A stretch of DNA of 47,221 nucleotides from contig DQPL01000087.1 in assembly GCA_015664885.1 (NCBI GenBank), positions 1 to 47,221 on the forward strand. The letters are read 5' to 3'. Below the pieces are notes generated by a model that was not told the origin of the DNA, did no database searches, and saw nothing but the letters and a program-made list of their open reading frames with translations. Both the position numbers and the translations under genes were made by a program. This DNA comes from Gemmatimonadota bacterium (GTDB lineage: Bacteria > Gemmatimonadota > Gemmatimonadetes > Longimicrobiales > Gaopeijiaceae). Positions 9,837-17,303 of the stretch are shown one piece after another (the stretch's first letter is position 1; each line of letters begins with the position of its first letter).

Positions 9837-9845
9837 GGCGCTCTT

Positions 9846-11114
9846 CTACCTCAGATCTCTAAAGAAGGCTCGCACGTCGTCCACGAGCAGCTCTGGCTCT
9901 TCAAGTGCCGCGAAATGCCCGCCGCGCGGCATCATGGTCCATCGAACGATATTGAAGCCGCCCTCGGCCCACAATCGCGGTGTGAAAAGGATCTCTTTGG
10001 GAAAAACCGCCACTCCGGTTGGCACGTCGATGTAGCCCACTGGTCGGGTCGCCGGCGTGTTTCCCGACTCGTAGTAAAGGCGGCTGGATGAGGTGATCGT
10101 CTGTGTCACCCAATACAGCGTGATGTTCGTGAGTATTTCATCCTTGGTGAAAGCGCTCTCCACGTTGCCGTCGTTGTCGCTCCAGCCATGGAATTTCTCG
10201 ACGATCCACGCCGCTAGCCCTGTCGGGGAGTCGTTGAGTCCGTATCCCAGCGTCTGAGGTTTGGTGCCCTGGATCGCCTGGTAGCCGCGGCCGTCCGCGA
10301 ACGCCGCGGCATGCTCACGCCGGAGGTCCATCTCTTCAGCAGGAACGTCTGCATTGGATGTACCGCCCGCTGGCCCCGAGATCATGAAATTGGTGTGCAG
10401 CCCGATGAGGCGGTCAGAATAGTTGCCGGCGAGCGACCGGTTGATGATGGCACCCCAATCGCCACCTTGAGCGCCGTAGCGATCGTAACCCAGCTTTTCC
10501 ATCAGGCCGGCCAGCACGTCCGCCATGCGCTCTGGGTTGTAGCCCGTCTCGTCCGGTTTGCCCGAAAAGCCATAGCCGGGCAGCGACGGGATGACGACGT
10601 GGAAGGCGTCCGCGGCATCACCGCCGTGCGCCGTAGGATCGGTCAGGGGGCCGATGAGATCCGCGAATTCCACGAACGAGCCCGGCCACCCGTGTACGAG
10701 TAACAGAGGCACGGCGTTCTCGTTCGCGGACCGCTGGTGGATGAAGTGCACATCGAGGCCGTCGACATCGGTCTTGAAGTGATCGAACTCGTTGAGCCGT
10801 CGCTCCTGGGCGCGCCAATCGAAGCCGTCCTGCCAATAAGCAAGAAGCTCTTCCAGGTAGGCCCTATTCGTCCCTTGATCCCAGCCTGTGCCGGGGATCT
10901 GCTCCGGCAGGCGACCGCGGGCCAGGCGGTCTTCGAGATCGGTCAGTACATCGTCGGCGACCTCGATCGTGAACGGCCTAATGGCCTCGGCGTCAGGGGT
11001 GGCCACGGTGTCGGTCTCCTCTGCGGTGTCAGCGGCGCATCCCGCCGAGAGCGCGATGACGAGTCCCGCCATCAACAATGTGGGCCGGTTCAGGCGGGCG
11101 AGCGGAAAGGACAT
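9846..11114 (-). CDS. Epoxide hydrolase-family lipoprotein (EHN + alpha/beta hydrolase)
   Basis: This 422-residue lipoprotein has a lipobox LSAGC with Cys26. An epoxide hydrolase N-terminal (EHN) domain spans about residues 45-155. The alpha/beta hydrolase fold that follows has the oxyanion-hole motif HGWPGS (141-146), the nucleophile Asp219 in GGDWGA, a lid tyrosine around 347-348 in RLYYES, and the catalytic His400 in GGHFAALEEP. All catalytic elements of the microsomal-type epoxide hydrolases are present. The expected reaction is opening of an epoxide to a vicinal diol through an aspartyl ester; the true substrate is unknown. The lipid anchor places it outside the cytoplasm. It precedes the creatininase-like gene with a 9-bp gap and is likely co-transcribed with it. 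Confidence 0.9.
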   Translation of the reverse strand: MSFPLARLNRPTLLMAGLVIALSAGCAADTAEETDTVATPDAEAIRPFTIEVADDVLTDLEDRLARGRLPEQIPGTGWDQGTNRAYLEELLAYWQDGFDWRAQERRLNEFDHFKTDVDGLDVHFIHQRSANENAVPLLLVHGWPGSFVEFADLIGPLTDPTAHGGDAADAFHVVIPSLPGYGFSGKPDETGYNPERMADVLAGLMEKLGYDRYGAQGGDWGAIINRSLAGNYSDRLIGLHTNFMISGPAGGTSNADVPAEEMDLRREHAAAFADGRGYQAIQGTKPQTLGYGLNDSPTGLAAWIVEKFHGWSDNDGNVESAFTKDEILTNITLYWVTQTITSSSRLYYESGNTPATRPVGYIDVPTGVAVFPKEILFTPRLWAEGGFNIVRWTMMPRGGHFAALEEPELLVDDVRAFFRDLR

Positions 11115-11194
11115 GGCAACGGTTTCTCTGAATGGGTGGTGGGACGAGCCAACATCCCGCTCATCGACGCGGGGGGCAATGAGACCAGTCAGCC

Positions 11195-11728
11195 TCAGCG
11201 GACCCGCACCCAGGTGAGCTCGCTCACGCTGCGGGTCTCGACAGGAGCCCGCGAAGCGGGTGACAGCACGAGGCGATCGCTCCCCTCGAACCGGAAATGA
11301 CGTACCTGCTCGGATCCGGTGAAAGCAGCCGACAGCCCGCCAGTCACATGGTGAGTCACGGTCGCGGCGCCGTCATCGATCGTGTACCCACCCCAATAGG
11401 CGAAATAGGTCGACGCGGTCAACGCTCGCAGTGCGGTTGGACCATCCATGTCCGCGAACCGATCGGGGTCCCGCTCAGCCCTCATGAGATGAGCCGACAT
11501 CTGGCCCTCGCTCGTGTATACGAGTAGTCCCTGAGGCGCTTCGCCGAACGGATAAGTGATCACGCCGTCGGGGCCCTGCCGCGTCCAGTCCACCAAGCTC
11601 CACACGCCCAGGAACGGGTTCTCAGGTTCGGGCTCGGCTGGAGGCTGCGGAGGATCGCACGCCGAGAGGATGATCAGGCAACCCAGGGATAGGATCGTCC
11701 TGAGCTTGTGTCTGCGTGACGATGACAT
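11195..11728 (-). CDS. Lipocalin-like domain lipoprotein
   Basis: This 177-residue lipoprotein has the signal LGCLIILSAC with the acceptor Cys in LSAC. After a Pro/Glu-rich linker, a single domain begins FLGVWSLVDW and continues with LLVYTSEGQMSAHLM and YFAYWGGYTID. These are the characteristic blocks of the Lipocalin_5 (lipocalin-like) domain. Such proteins are small beta-barrels that often occur next to secreted enzymes; their ligand is generally unknown. It lies 80 bp upstream of the epoxide-hydrolase gene on the same strand and may be the first gene of that transcript. Its start is an ATG directly before a positively charged SSSRRHK leader. Confidence 0.85.
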   Translation of the reverse strand: MSSSRRHKLRTILSLGCLIILSACDPPQPPAEPEPENPFLGVWSLVDWTRQGPDGVITYPFGEAPQGLLVYTSEGQMSAHLMRAERDPDRFADMDGPTALRALTASTYFAYWGGYTIDDGAATVTHHVTGGLSAAFTGSEQVRHFRFEGSDRLVLSPASRAPVETRSVSELTWVRVR

Positions 11729-11785
11729 GGTGCCCCCGTAGCTGCGCGATTCGGTCGGCGATTGATCGGTCTCAAGCTAGAGTTG

Positions 11786-11810
11786 CGCCCCGAGGACCGC
11801 CAACGGGGCG
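11786..11810 (-). terminator. GC-rich hairpin downstream of pyruvate carboxylase
   Basis: A 7-bp perfect inverted repeat (CGCCCCG and CGGGGCG) with an 11-base loop lies 12 bases after the pyruvate carboxylase stop codon on the minus strand. No clear T-tract follows, so this is a possible rather than firm intrinsic terminator. Confidence 0.35.
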
Positions 11811-11822
11811 GACCCGCCTAGC

Positions 11823-14800
11823 TCAGACCTCCTCGGTCTCCGGCACGGGTCCGAGCCGCAGCAGCAGATCGGCGCTCTCCACCACGTCGCCCTGACGCAC
11901 CAGCAGCTCCTCCACCACCGAGTGACGCGGAGCCTGCAAAGCCGTCTCCATCTTCATGGCCTCGGTGACGAGAAGGTCCGCGCCCTTGCTTACGGTGTCC
12001 CCCGGCTGAACCAGGATCTTGACCACCTTCCCCGGCATGGACGCGCCAATTTCCTGCCAATTCTGTGGATCGGCCTTGGCACGCACATCGTGGTCGATCG
12101 CGACTTTCAGGTCCCGTACGCGCACCTCGCGTGCGTGTCCATTGAGCTCAAAGAGGACGGGGCGCGTGCCGTCGGCGTGCACGTCACCAATGGAGATGAG
12201 GCGGATGATGAGGGTCTTGCCCGGCTCGATGTCGGCGGCGACACGCTCCCCGGGTTTTGGCCCGTAGAAGAAGGTCCGCGTGTCCAGCGCCGAGGTATCG
12301 CCATACGCCGCGCGATGTGCGGCGAAGTCCGCGTATACGACCGGAAAGAGGATACGCGAGAGCACTTCTTTGTCGTCGGCGTCTCGCTTGACGGGCTCAT
12401 CCTTCGACAGTTCTTCGACCTCGCTACGCAGCGCTTCGAAGTTCGCCGGATCGAGGTAGGCGCCCGGCCTGTCCGTAAGGGGCTCTTTCCCTCGCAACAC
12501 CGCGGCCTGCAGGTCCGGCGGGAAGCCGTACGGTGGACGTCCCAGCCGACCCTCGAGAAGTCCCACGACGGACTTGGGGAGGCTCAGCTCCGATGCCTGC
12601 GCCAAGAGTTGCTCGCCGTCGAGGTCGTTCTGCACCATGAAGAGCGCCAGGTCCCCGACCGCCTTCGAAGACGGAGTGACCTTGATGAGCTCGCCGAGCA
12701 GAGCGTCCGCTTCCCGGTAGCGATTCACCACTTCGCGCCACCGCCCCAACAGACCCAGCGCTTCCGCCTGATGCTTGAGGTTGGTGAGTTGTCCTCCGGG
12801 CACCTGGGTCTTGAACACATAGGCGTCGGGGGCCACCGATCCGCGCTCCAGGAAGCGGTAGTAGGCGCGCACGGTGGTCCAATACTCGTTCAGCGGCTGG
12901 AGGGCGTCCATGTCCAACTCGGGCTCCCTTGCCGTTCCTTGCAGCGCTGCCGCAATCGCCCTCAAGCTCGGCTGTGACGTGCCGCTGGCCAGGGCGTCGA
13001 TACAGCCATCGACTACGTCGGCTCCGGCCAACGCGGCCTGCACCGCGGTAGCCACACCGACGCCCGTGCTATCGTGCGTGTGCAAGTGCACCGGGAGGTC
13101 GGTGGCCTGCTTCAAGGCGTGTACGAGGACCTGGGCGGCCGCCGGTTTGAGCAGCCCCGACATGTCCTTGATCGCGAGAATGTGGGCCCCGGACGCTTCG
13201 ATTTGCTTTGCCAGATCCACGTAGTAGGCCAGGTCGTAGCGCTCCCGACTCGTGTCCAGAATGTCTCCGGTGTAACAAAGGCAGACCTCGGCAATCTTTC
13301 CTTGCTCCCGCACCGCGTCGATCGCCACTTGCATGTTCGGCAACCAGTTCAGGGAGTCGAAAATGCGGAAGACGTCGATTCCCGTATCCGCCGCTTCTTT
13401 CACGAACAGCCGCACGGCGTTGTCGGGATACGCCGAATAGCCGACGAGGCTCTGACCCCGCAGAAGCATCTGGAAGAGGATGTGTGGAATGCGCTCACGC
13501 AGCTGCGCCAGCCTCTGCCAAGGATCTTCCTTCAGGAAACGATACGCGGTGTCGAAGGTCGCTCCGCCCCAGACCTCCATGGAAAACAGGTTGGAGGAGA
13601 GGCGGCCAGTATCTCTCGCGATCCGGAGCAGGTCGAAGCTTCGCATGCGAGTGGCGAGCAGCGACTGGTGCGCGTCGCGGAATGTCGTATCGGTGAAGAG
13701 TACACGTTGGTGATCTCGAAGGTGGGTCACTAACGCTTCGGGACCGCGGGAGTCCAGAACGTGTTTGAACGTGTCCGTGGGAGGGCTCCAACCAGGCGCG
13801 GGTGCAGGCATCGGAGGTGCGCGAAACTCCGGCCTGATCCGGCTCTTGGGGCCCTCGACTTGACCGTTCACCGCGATATGGCCGATGTAGCGCAGCAGCC
13901 GTGTCCCCCGGTCTTGTCTGGGTCGGAAGTCCAGAAGTTCCGGATGCGCCGCGATGAAGCCCGTGTGGGTGCCCCCGGCCGCGAATTCGGGATGCGTCAC
14001 CACGTTCTCGAGGAACCGGATGTTGGTCTTGAGGCCGCGAATCCGGAACTCCGTGAGCGCGCGCCGCATCTTGCGAACGGCGTCCTCGAAAGTCGTCGCG
14101 TGCGTGCACACCTTCACGAGGAGGGAGTCGTAATGCGGGCTCACGTAGGCGCCCGTAAACGCAGTGCCGGCGTCGAGGCGAACCCCGAAGCCGCCGGGTG
14201 AGCGGTAGTGGGTGAGTCTCCCGGCGTCGGGCAAGAAATCCTGCTCCGGATCCTCGGTGGTGACCCGGCACTGGATCGCGTAGCCGACGGGTTCGGGAAT
14301 CACATCGGGAAGCCCGATTTCTGCGAGTGTGCGTCCCTCGGCCACGCGGATCTGCGCCTGCACCAGATCGACGCCCATCACGAGCTCCGTAACCGTGTGC
14401 TCCACTTGGATGCGCGGGTTGACCTCGATGAAGTAGAACTCGTCGTCCGCACCTAGCAGGAACTCCACGGTGCCGGCGCCCTGATAGCCCGTATGCACCA
14501 TGAGATCCTTCGCGGCGCCACAGATCTTCTGCCGGACTTCGGGATCCAGACCGCGTGCGGGCGCCGTCTCCACGACCTTCTGATGCCGACGCTGGATCGA
14601 GCAATCCCTCTCCCACAGGTGCTCTACGCGGCCGTGTTGGTCGGCAAGGATCTGCACCTCGATGTGGCGAGGATTGCGGACGAGCTTCTCGATGTAGACG
14701 TCCCCACTTCCGAACGCTTTGCTCGCTTCCCGACGTGCCACGTCGAGTACGCGCCGGAGTTCCTCGGCGTCCCGCGCCACGCGCATCCCCCGACCGCCGC

Positions 14801-15311
14801 CTCCCGAGACGGCTTTGACCATGACCGGATATCCGGTGTCCGATGCGAAGGCGATCGCGTCTTCGTCGCCCACGGCTTCCGCGGTGCCAGGTATGACGGG
14901 AAGGCCTGCGCTCTCGGCCAGCTCCCGCGCGCGCAGCTTGTCGCCGAAGTGGTCGAGCTGCTCCGCGGAAGGGCCGATGAACACGATGCCTTGCTCTTGG
15001 CACCTACGCGCGAAGTCTGCGTTCTCAGCCAGGAAGCCGTATCCCGGATAGATGGCGTCGATGTCCTTCTCAACCGCCAGCGACACGATGCCGTCGATGT
15101 CGAGATAGGCCTCGACCGGCCCGAGCTCAGACGAGAGCAGGTACGCCTCATCGGCCTTGTATCGGTGGAGCGAAAGAGAGTCCTCGTCGCTGTACACCGC
15201 CACGGTCCGCTTGCCCAGTTCGGTGCACGCCCGGAATGCGCGAATCGCGATCTCGCCGCGGTTGGCGACCATGACTCGCGAGAAATCGTTAACAGACGAA
15301 GCGGCGGACAA
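11823..15311 (-). CDS. pyc: Pyruvate carboxylase
   Basis: At 1162 residues this has the usual length of single-chain pyruvate carboxylase. The biotin carboxylase domain (about 1-460) begins VMVANRGEIAIRAFRA and contains the ATP-grasp loop KAVSGGGGRGMR and the FIEVNPRIQVEHTVTE block. The carboxyltransferase domain (about 550-850) has DTTFRDAHQSLLATRMRS, AIKDMSGLLKP and the metal-binding HLHTHDSTG. The biotinyl domain at the C-terminus has EAMKMET with Lys1120 as the biotin attachment site. The enzyme makes oxaloacetate from pyruvate, bicarbonate and ATP, replenishing the TCA cycle or feeding gluconeogenesis. It is a stand-alone gene, divergent from the DHDPS-like gene across 139 bp. All catalytic motifs look intact. 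Confidence 0.97.
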   Translation of the reverse strand: MSAASSVNDFSRVMVANRGEIAIRAFRACTELGKRTVAVYSDEDSLSLHRYKADEAYLLSSELGPVEAYLDIDGIVSLAVEKDIDAIYPGYGFLAENADFARRCQEQGIVFIGPSAEQLDHFGDKLRARELAESAGLPVIPGTAEAVGDEDAIAFASDTGYPVMVKAVSGGGGRGMRVARDAEELRRVLDVARREASKAFGSGDVYIEKLVRNPRHIEVQILADQHGRVEHLWERDCSIQRRHQKVVETAPARGLDPEVRQKICGAAKDLMVHTGYQGAGTVEFLLGADDEFYFIEVNPRIQVEHTVTELVMGVDLVQAQIRVAEGRTLAEIGLPDVIPEPVGYAIQCRVTTEDPEQDFLPDAGRLTHYRSPGGFGVRLDAGTAFTGAYVSPHYDSLLVKVCTHATTFEDAVRKMRRALTEFRIRGLKTNIRFLENVVTHPEFAAGGTHTGFIAAHPELLDFRPRQDRGTRLLRYIGHIAVNGQVEGPKSRIRPEFRAPPMPAPAPGWSPPTDTFKHVLDSRGPEALVTHLRDHQRVLFTDTTFRDAHQSLLATRMRSFDLLRIARDTGRLSSNLFSMEVWGGATFDTAYRFLKEDPWQRLAQLRERIPHILFQMLLRGQSLVGYSAYPDNAVRLFVKEAADTGIDVFRIFDSLNWLPNMQVAIDAVREQGKIAEVCLCYTGDILDTSRERYDLAYYVDLAKQIEASGAHILAIKDMSGLLKPAAAQVLVHALKQATDLPVHLHTHDSTGVGVATAVQAALAGADVVDGCIDALASGTSQPSLRAIAAALQGTAREPELDMDALQPLNEYWTTVRAYYRFLERGSVAPDAYVFKTQVPGGQLTNLKHQAEALGLLGRWREVVNRYREADALLGELIKVTPSSKAVGDLALFMVQNDLDGEQLLAQASELSLPKSVVGLLEGRLGRPPYGFPPDLQAAVLRGKEPLTDRPGAYLDPANFEALRSEVEELSKDEPVKRDADDKEVLSRILFPVVYADFAAHRAAYGDTSALDTRTFFYGPKPGERVAADIEPGKTLIIRLISIGDVHADGTRPVLFELNGHAREVRVRDLKVAIDHDVRAKADPQNWQEIGASMPGKVVKILVQPGDTVSKGADLLVTEAMKMETALQAPRHSVVEELLVRQGDVVESADLLLRLGPVPETEEV

Positions 15312-15450
15312 GGGGTTCCTCCTCAGGGTCTACCGGGGTGACTCGTGGCCTGCGAGCAGTCGCTATGGCACGAGCGGGTCAGACACAGTTACCCTGATCC
15401 GGATTCCGGTCAACGCAGGTCCTGTCTACTCGTGCGTGAGCGATCGTCCA

Positions 15451-16479
15451 ATGAGGAAGACCTACACCCGTCGCGACAGTCTCAAACTCATGGGATCCGC
15501 GCTCGTCGGATCGCAAGTAGTCGGAAGCGCCTCGTTGTCCGCGGCGCCCACCACGGGAGTCCGGGCGGTCCGGGATGAAGACATGCGGGGCATCTTCGTC
15601 ATCCTGTCGACGCCTTACACGGAGTCGGGCGCGGTGGACTACGACGACCTTGCCTTTCAGGTCGAGTGGCTGGATCACGCGGGCGTGCACGGACTGGTTT
15701 GGCCGCAGAACTCCAGCGACTACACGAGGCTGACGACCGACGAGATCAAACGCGGGATGGAGGTTCTCACGCGAGCCAACCAGGGTCGCTCGATGACGCT
15801 CGTGCTGGGCGTCCAGCAGGACTCGACGCCCGAGCTGGTGAAGCTGGCGACCTTCGCCGAGGCCCTCGAGCCCGACATGATGATCGCGATGCCGCCGAAA
15901 GTGGGCAGCACGCTGGACGACTACCGCGAGTACTACAGCGCCCTGGCCGAGGTCACTATGCGGCCCATCATGATCCAGACGACGCCCAACTTGCCTGGCC
16001 TCGTGGTAGAAACCGACCTGATTTTGGAGCTCGCGGCCCGCTATCCCCATCTCGGATACGTAAAGGAAGAATGGCAGCCAGTCTTCGAGCGCATCTCAGC
16101 GCTGGTGGGCCAGCCGCAGATCCAGCGCGTGTACTCCGCGATGCGTGGCCGCTATTTCGCCTATGACTTGCGCTTGGGCGTGGACGGATTGGTGAGCGGA
16201 ATGGCGATGTACGCGGAGGTGTTCGTGCGCATGTGGACGGCCTCTCGAGCCGGCGACTGGGATGAGGTGCGAGACATCCACGGCAAGCTGCTGGTGATGC
16301 TGACTTGCGAGACCGAGATCCCTGGGGCCGGACGCTACCTGCTGCAGCGAAGGGGGATATTCAAGTCGAGAGCGCAGAGGGGCCGCGACTACTCACTGTC
16401 AGCGGTGCAGATCGCGGAGATCGAGCACAATCTGAAGGGGCTCGAGCCGTATCTGGTGCCAATGCCGGCGCGGGGGTAG
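15451..16479 (+). CDS. Tat-exported dihydrodipicolinate synthase-family protein
   Basis: The product has 342 residues. The N-terminus TRRDSLKLMGSALVGS is a twin-arginine signal, unusual for this normally cytoplasmic aldolase family. The rest is a DHDPS/NAL-type TIM barrel: GIFVILSTPYTESGAVDYDD is the standard opening block, and Lys205 in GYVKEEW is placed where the Schiff-base lysine is expected. The catalytic Tyr of the usual YNxP motif is replaced (IMIQTTPNLPG), so it probably does not make dihydrodipicolinate. It could act on another oxo-acid, or be a non-enzymatic or sugar-acid lyase relative. I chose the ATG that starts the Tat signal; the longer upstream frame overlaps the pyc promoter region. 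Confidence 0.85.
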   Translation: MRKTYTRRDSLKLMGSALVGSQVVGSASLSAAPTTGVRAVRDEDMRGIFVILSTPYTESGAVDYDDLAFQVEWLDHAGVHGLVWPQNSSDYTRLTTDEIKRGMEVLTRANQGRSMTLVLGVQQDSTPELVKLATFAEALEPDMMIAMPPKVGSTLDDYREYYSALAEVTMRPIMIQTTPNLPGLVVETDLILELAARYPHLGYVKEEWQPVFERISALVGQPQIQRVYSAMRGRYFAYDLRLGVDGLVSGMAMYAEVFVRMWTASRAGDWDEVRDIHGKLLVMLTCETEIPGAGRYLLQRRGIFKSRAQRGRDYSLSAVQIAEIEHNLKGLEPYLVPMPARG

Positions 16480-16500
16480 TAGCGCCACCGCCATGTCACC

Positions 16501-17079
16501 TCACCATGGCCAGTATCGCGGCACGCTGGCGAGGTAGGCGTCGTACTCTGGGCCGAAGCGATCTCGAAGCTCGCGCTCTTCCAGAATGACGATCATGTGG
16601 ATCAAAGGGATGCTCACCAGCGCCAAGACATATGGGCCTACGTAGTTGGAGAATGCGGCGTAGGCGAACACGCCGAACACCATCTCGATATAGCGCGGGT
16701 TGCGGACGACCGAGTAGGGGCCTTCGGTGAGCAAGCTCCCCCCTTTGCCGCCCTCCTCGAGCTCGGGAAGCCCCGCCAGGATGGCCATCGTGAGGTGCTT
16801 CCTCCGCTTGAACGCGATGAAGGCCGCGCACGCCGCGAGCACGATTGCGATCGCGACCGTGATGGGACTCGTACCGAGATCTGCCATCAATAGCGTGTCG
16901 CGCACCCAATACAACGGGACCATGCTCGCGAACATGAGCGCCATGCCGACGATGAAGGTCATCTCCTTGCCAACGCGACGCCACACGTCGATGAACGGAT
17001 GGATCACGAACCACCAGCCGAGACCCGGAGGAAGACCGACTACGATGAGGCAGCCGAAGACGTAGCGTGCTGTATCCAT
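16501..17079 (-). CDS. Isoprenylcysteine carboxyl methyltransferase-like membrane protein
   Basis: This 192-residue integral membrane protein has about five hydrophobic segments. The C-terminal part carries the ICMT/PEMT/NnrU-type signature: GPYSVVRNPRYIE, then ILEERELRDRFGPEYDAYLASVPRYWPW. In this superfamily that region binds S-adenosylmethionine, with the Glu-Glu pair and the RxPxY segment near the membrane face. Bacterial members may methylate lipids, isoprenoids or small thiols; the substrate here is unknown. The ATG has GGAG about 9 bases upstream. A 16-bp perfect palindrome and a plausible promoter lie immediately upstream, so the gene is probably controlled by a dimeric repressor, perhaps metal-responsive. 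It is convergent with the preceding DHDPS-like gene. Confidence 0.85.
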   Translation of the reverse strand: MDTARYVFGCLIVVGLPPGLGWWFVIHPFIDVWRRVGKEMTFIVGMALMFASMVPLYWVRDTLLMADLGTSPITVAIAIVLAACAAFIAFKRRKHLTMAILAGLPELEEGGKGGSLLTEGPYSVVRNPRYIEMVFGVFAYAAFSNYVGPYVLALVSIPLIHMIVILEERELRDRFGPEYDAYLASVPRYWPW

Positions 17080-17093
17080 GAAAAGACTCCAAG

Positions 17094-17109
17094 TTTAGGC
17101 TAGCCTAAA
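17094..17109. promoter_or_regulatory. 16-bp perfect palindrome, DtxR-family-like operator
   Basis: TTTAGGCTAGCCTAAA is a perfect palindrome 15 bp upstream of the methyltransferase ATG. It sits just downstream of a candidate -10 element. Its half-site TTAGGCT resembles the iron or manganese boxes bound by DtxR/IdeR/MntR-type repressors (TTAGGTTAGSCTAACCTAA for IdeR). A wider inverted repeat, AAGACTC (17083-17089) and GAGTCTT (17123-17129), flanks it. The palindrome is seen directly; the regulator is inferred. Confidence 0.6.
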
Positions 17110-17135
17110 AATTATGGAAAGCGAGTCTTAGTCAA
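17109..17135 (-). promoter_or_regulatory. Candidate sigma70-type promoter for the ICMT-like gene
   Basis: On the minus strand TTGACT (17130-17135) matches a -35 element, and TAATTT (17109-17114) 15 bases further is a possible -10. This A/T-rich patch stands out in an otherwise GC-rich region. Transcription would start inside or next to the palindrome. The short spacer makes the exact -10 uncertain. Confidence 0.45.
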
Positions 17136-17270
17136 GGTGTGACTTCCGCTCTGACGTGGCCTGATTCTCCACGGGCGCAGCTGGCCGTGCTCGGGCGAAT
17201 TAGCACGGCACGATCGAAGGTCAGGCGGCCGTTCCTCGGTGCTGGTGCGCGACCGTCTCACGAGACCCGA

Positions 17271-17288
17271 TCTGACGGCGCTGTCAGA
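17271..17288 (-). terminator. Hairpin after the liv/dehalogenase operon
   Basis: TCTGAC and GTCAGA form a 6-bp perfect stem with a 6-base loop, 15 bases after the stop of the last gene of the minus-strand operon. A second short inverted repeat (GTCTC/GAGAC, 17255-17266) lies just beyond. There is no T-tract, so the terminator role is tentative. Confidence 0.3.
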
Positions 17289-17303
17289 CGCCTGGGCGCC
17301 CTG

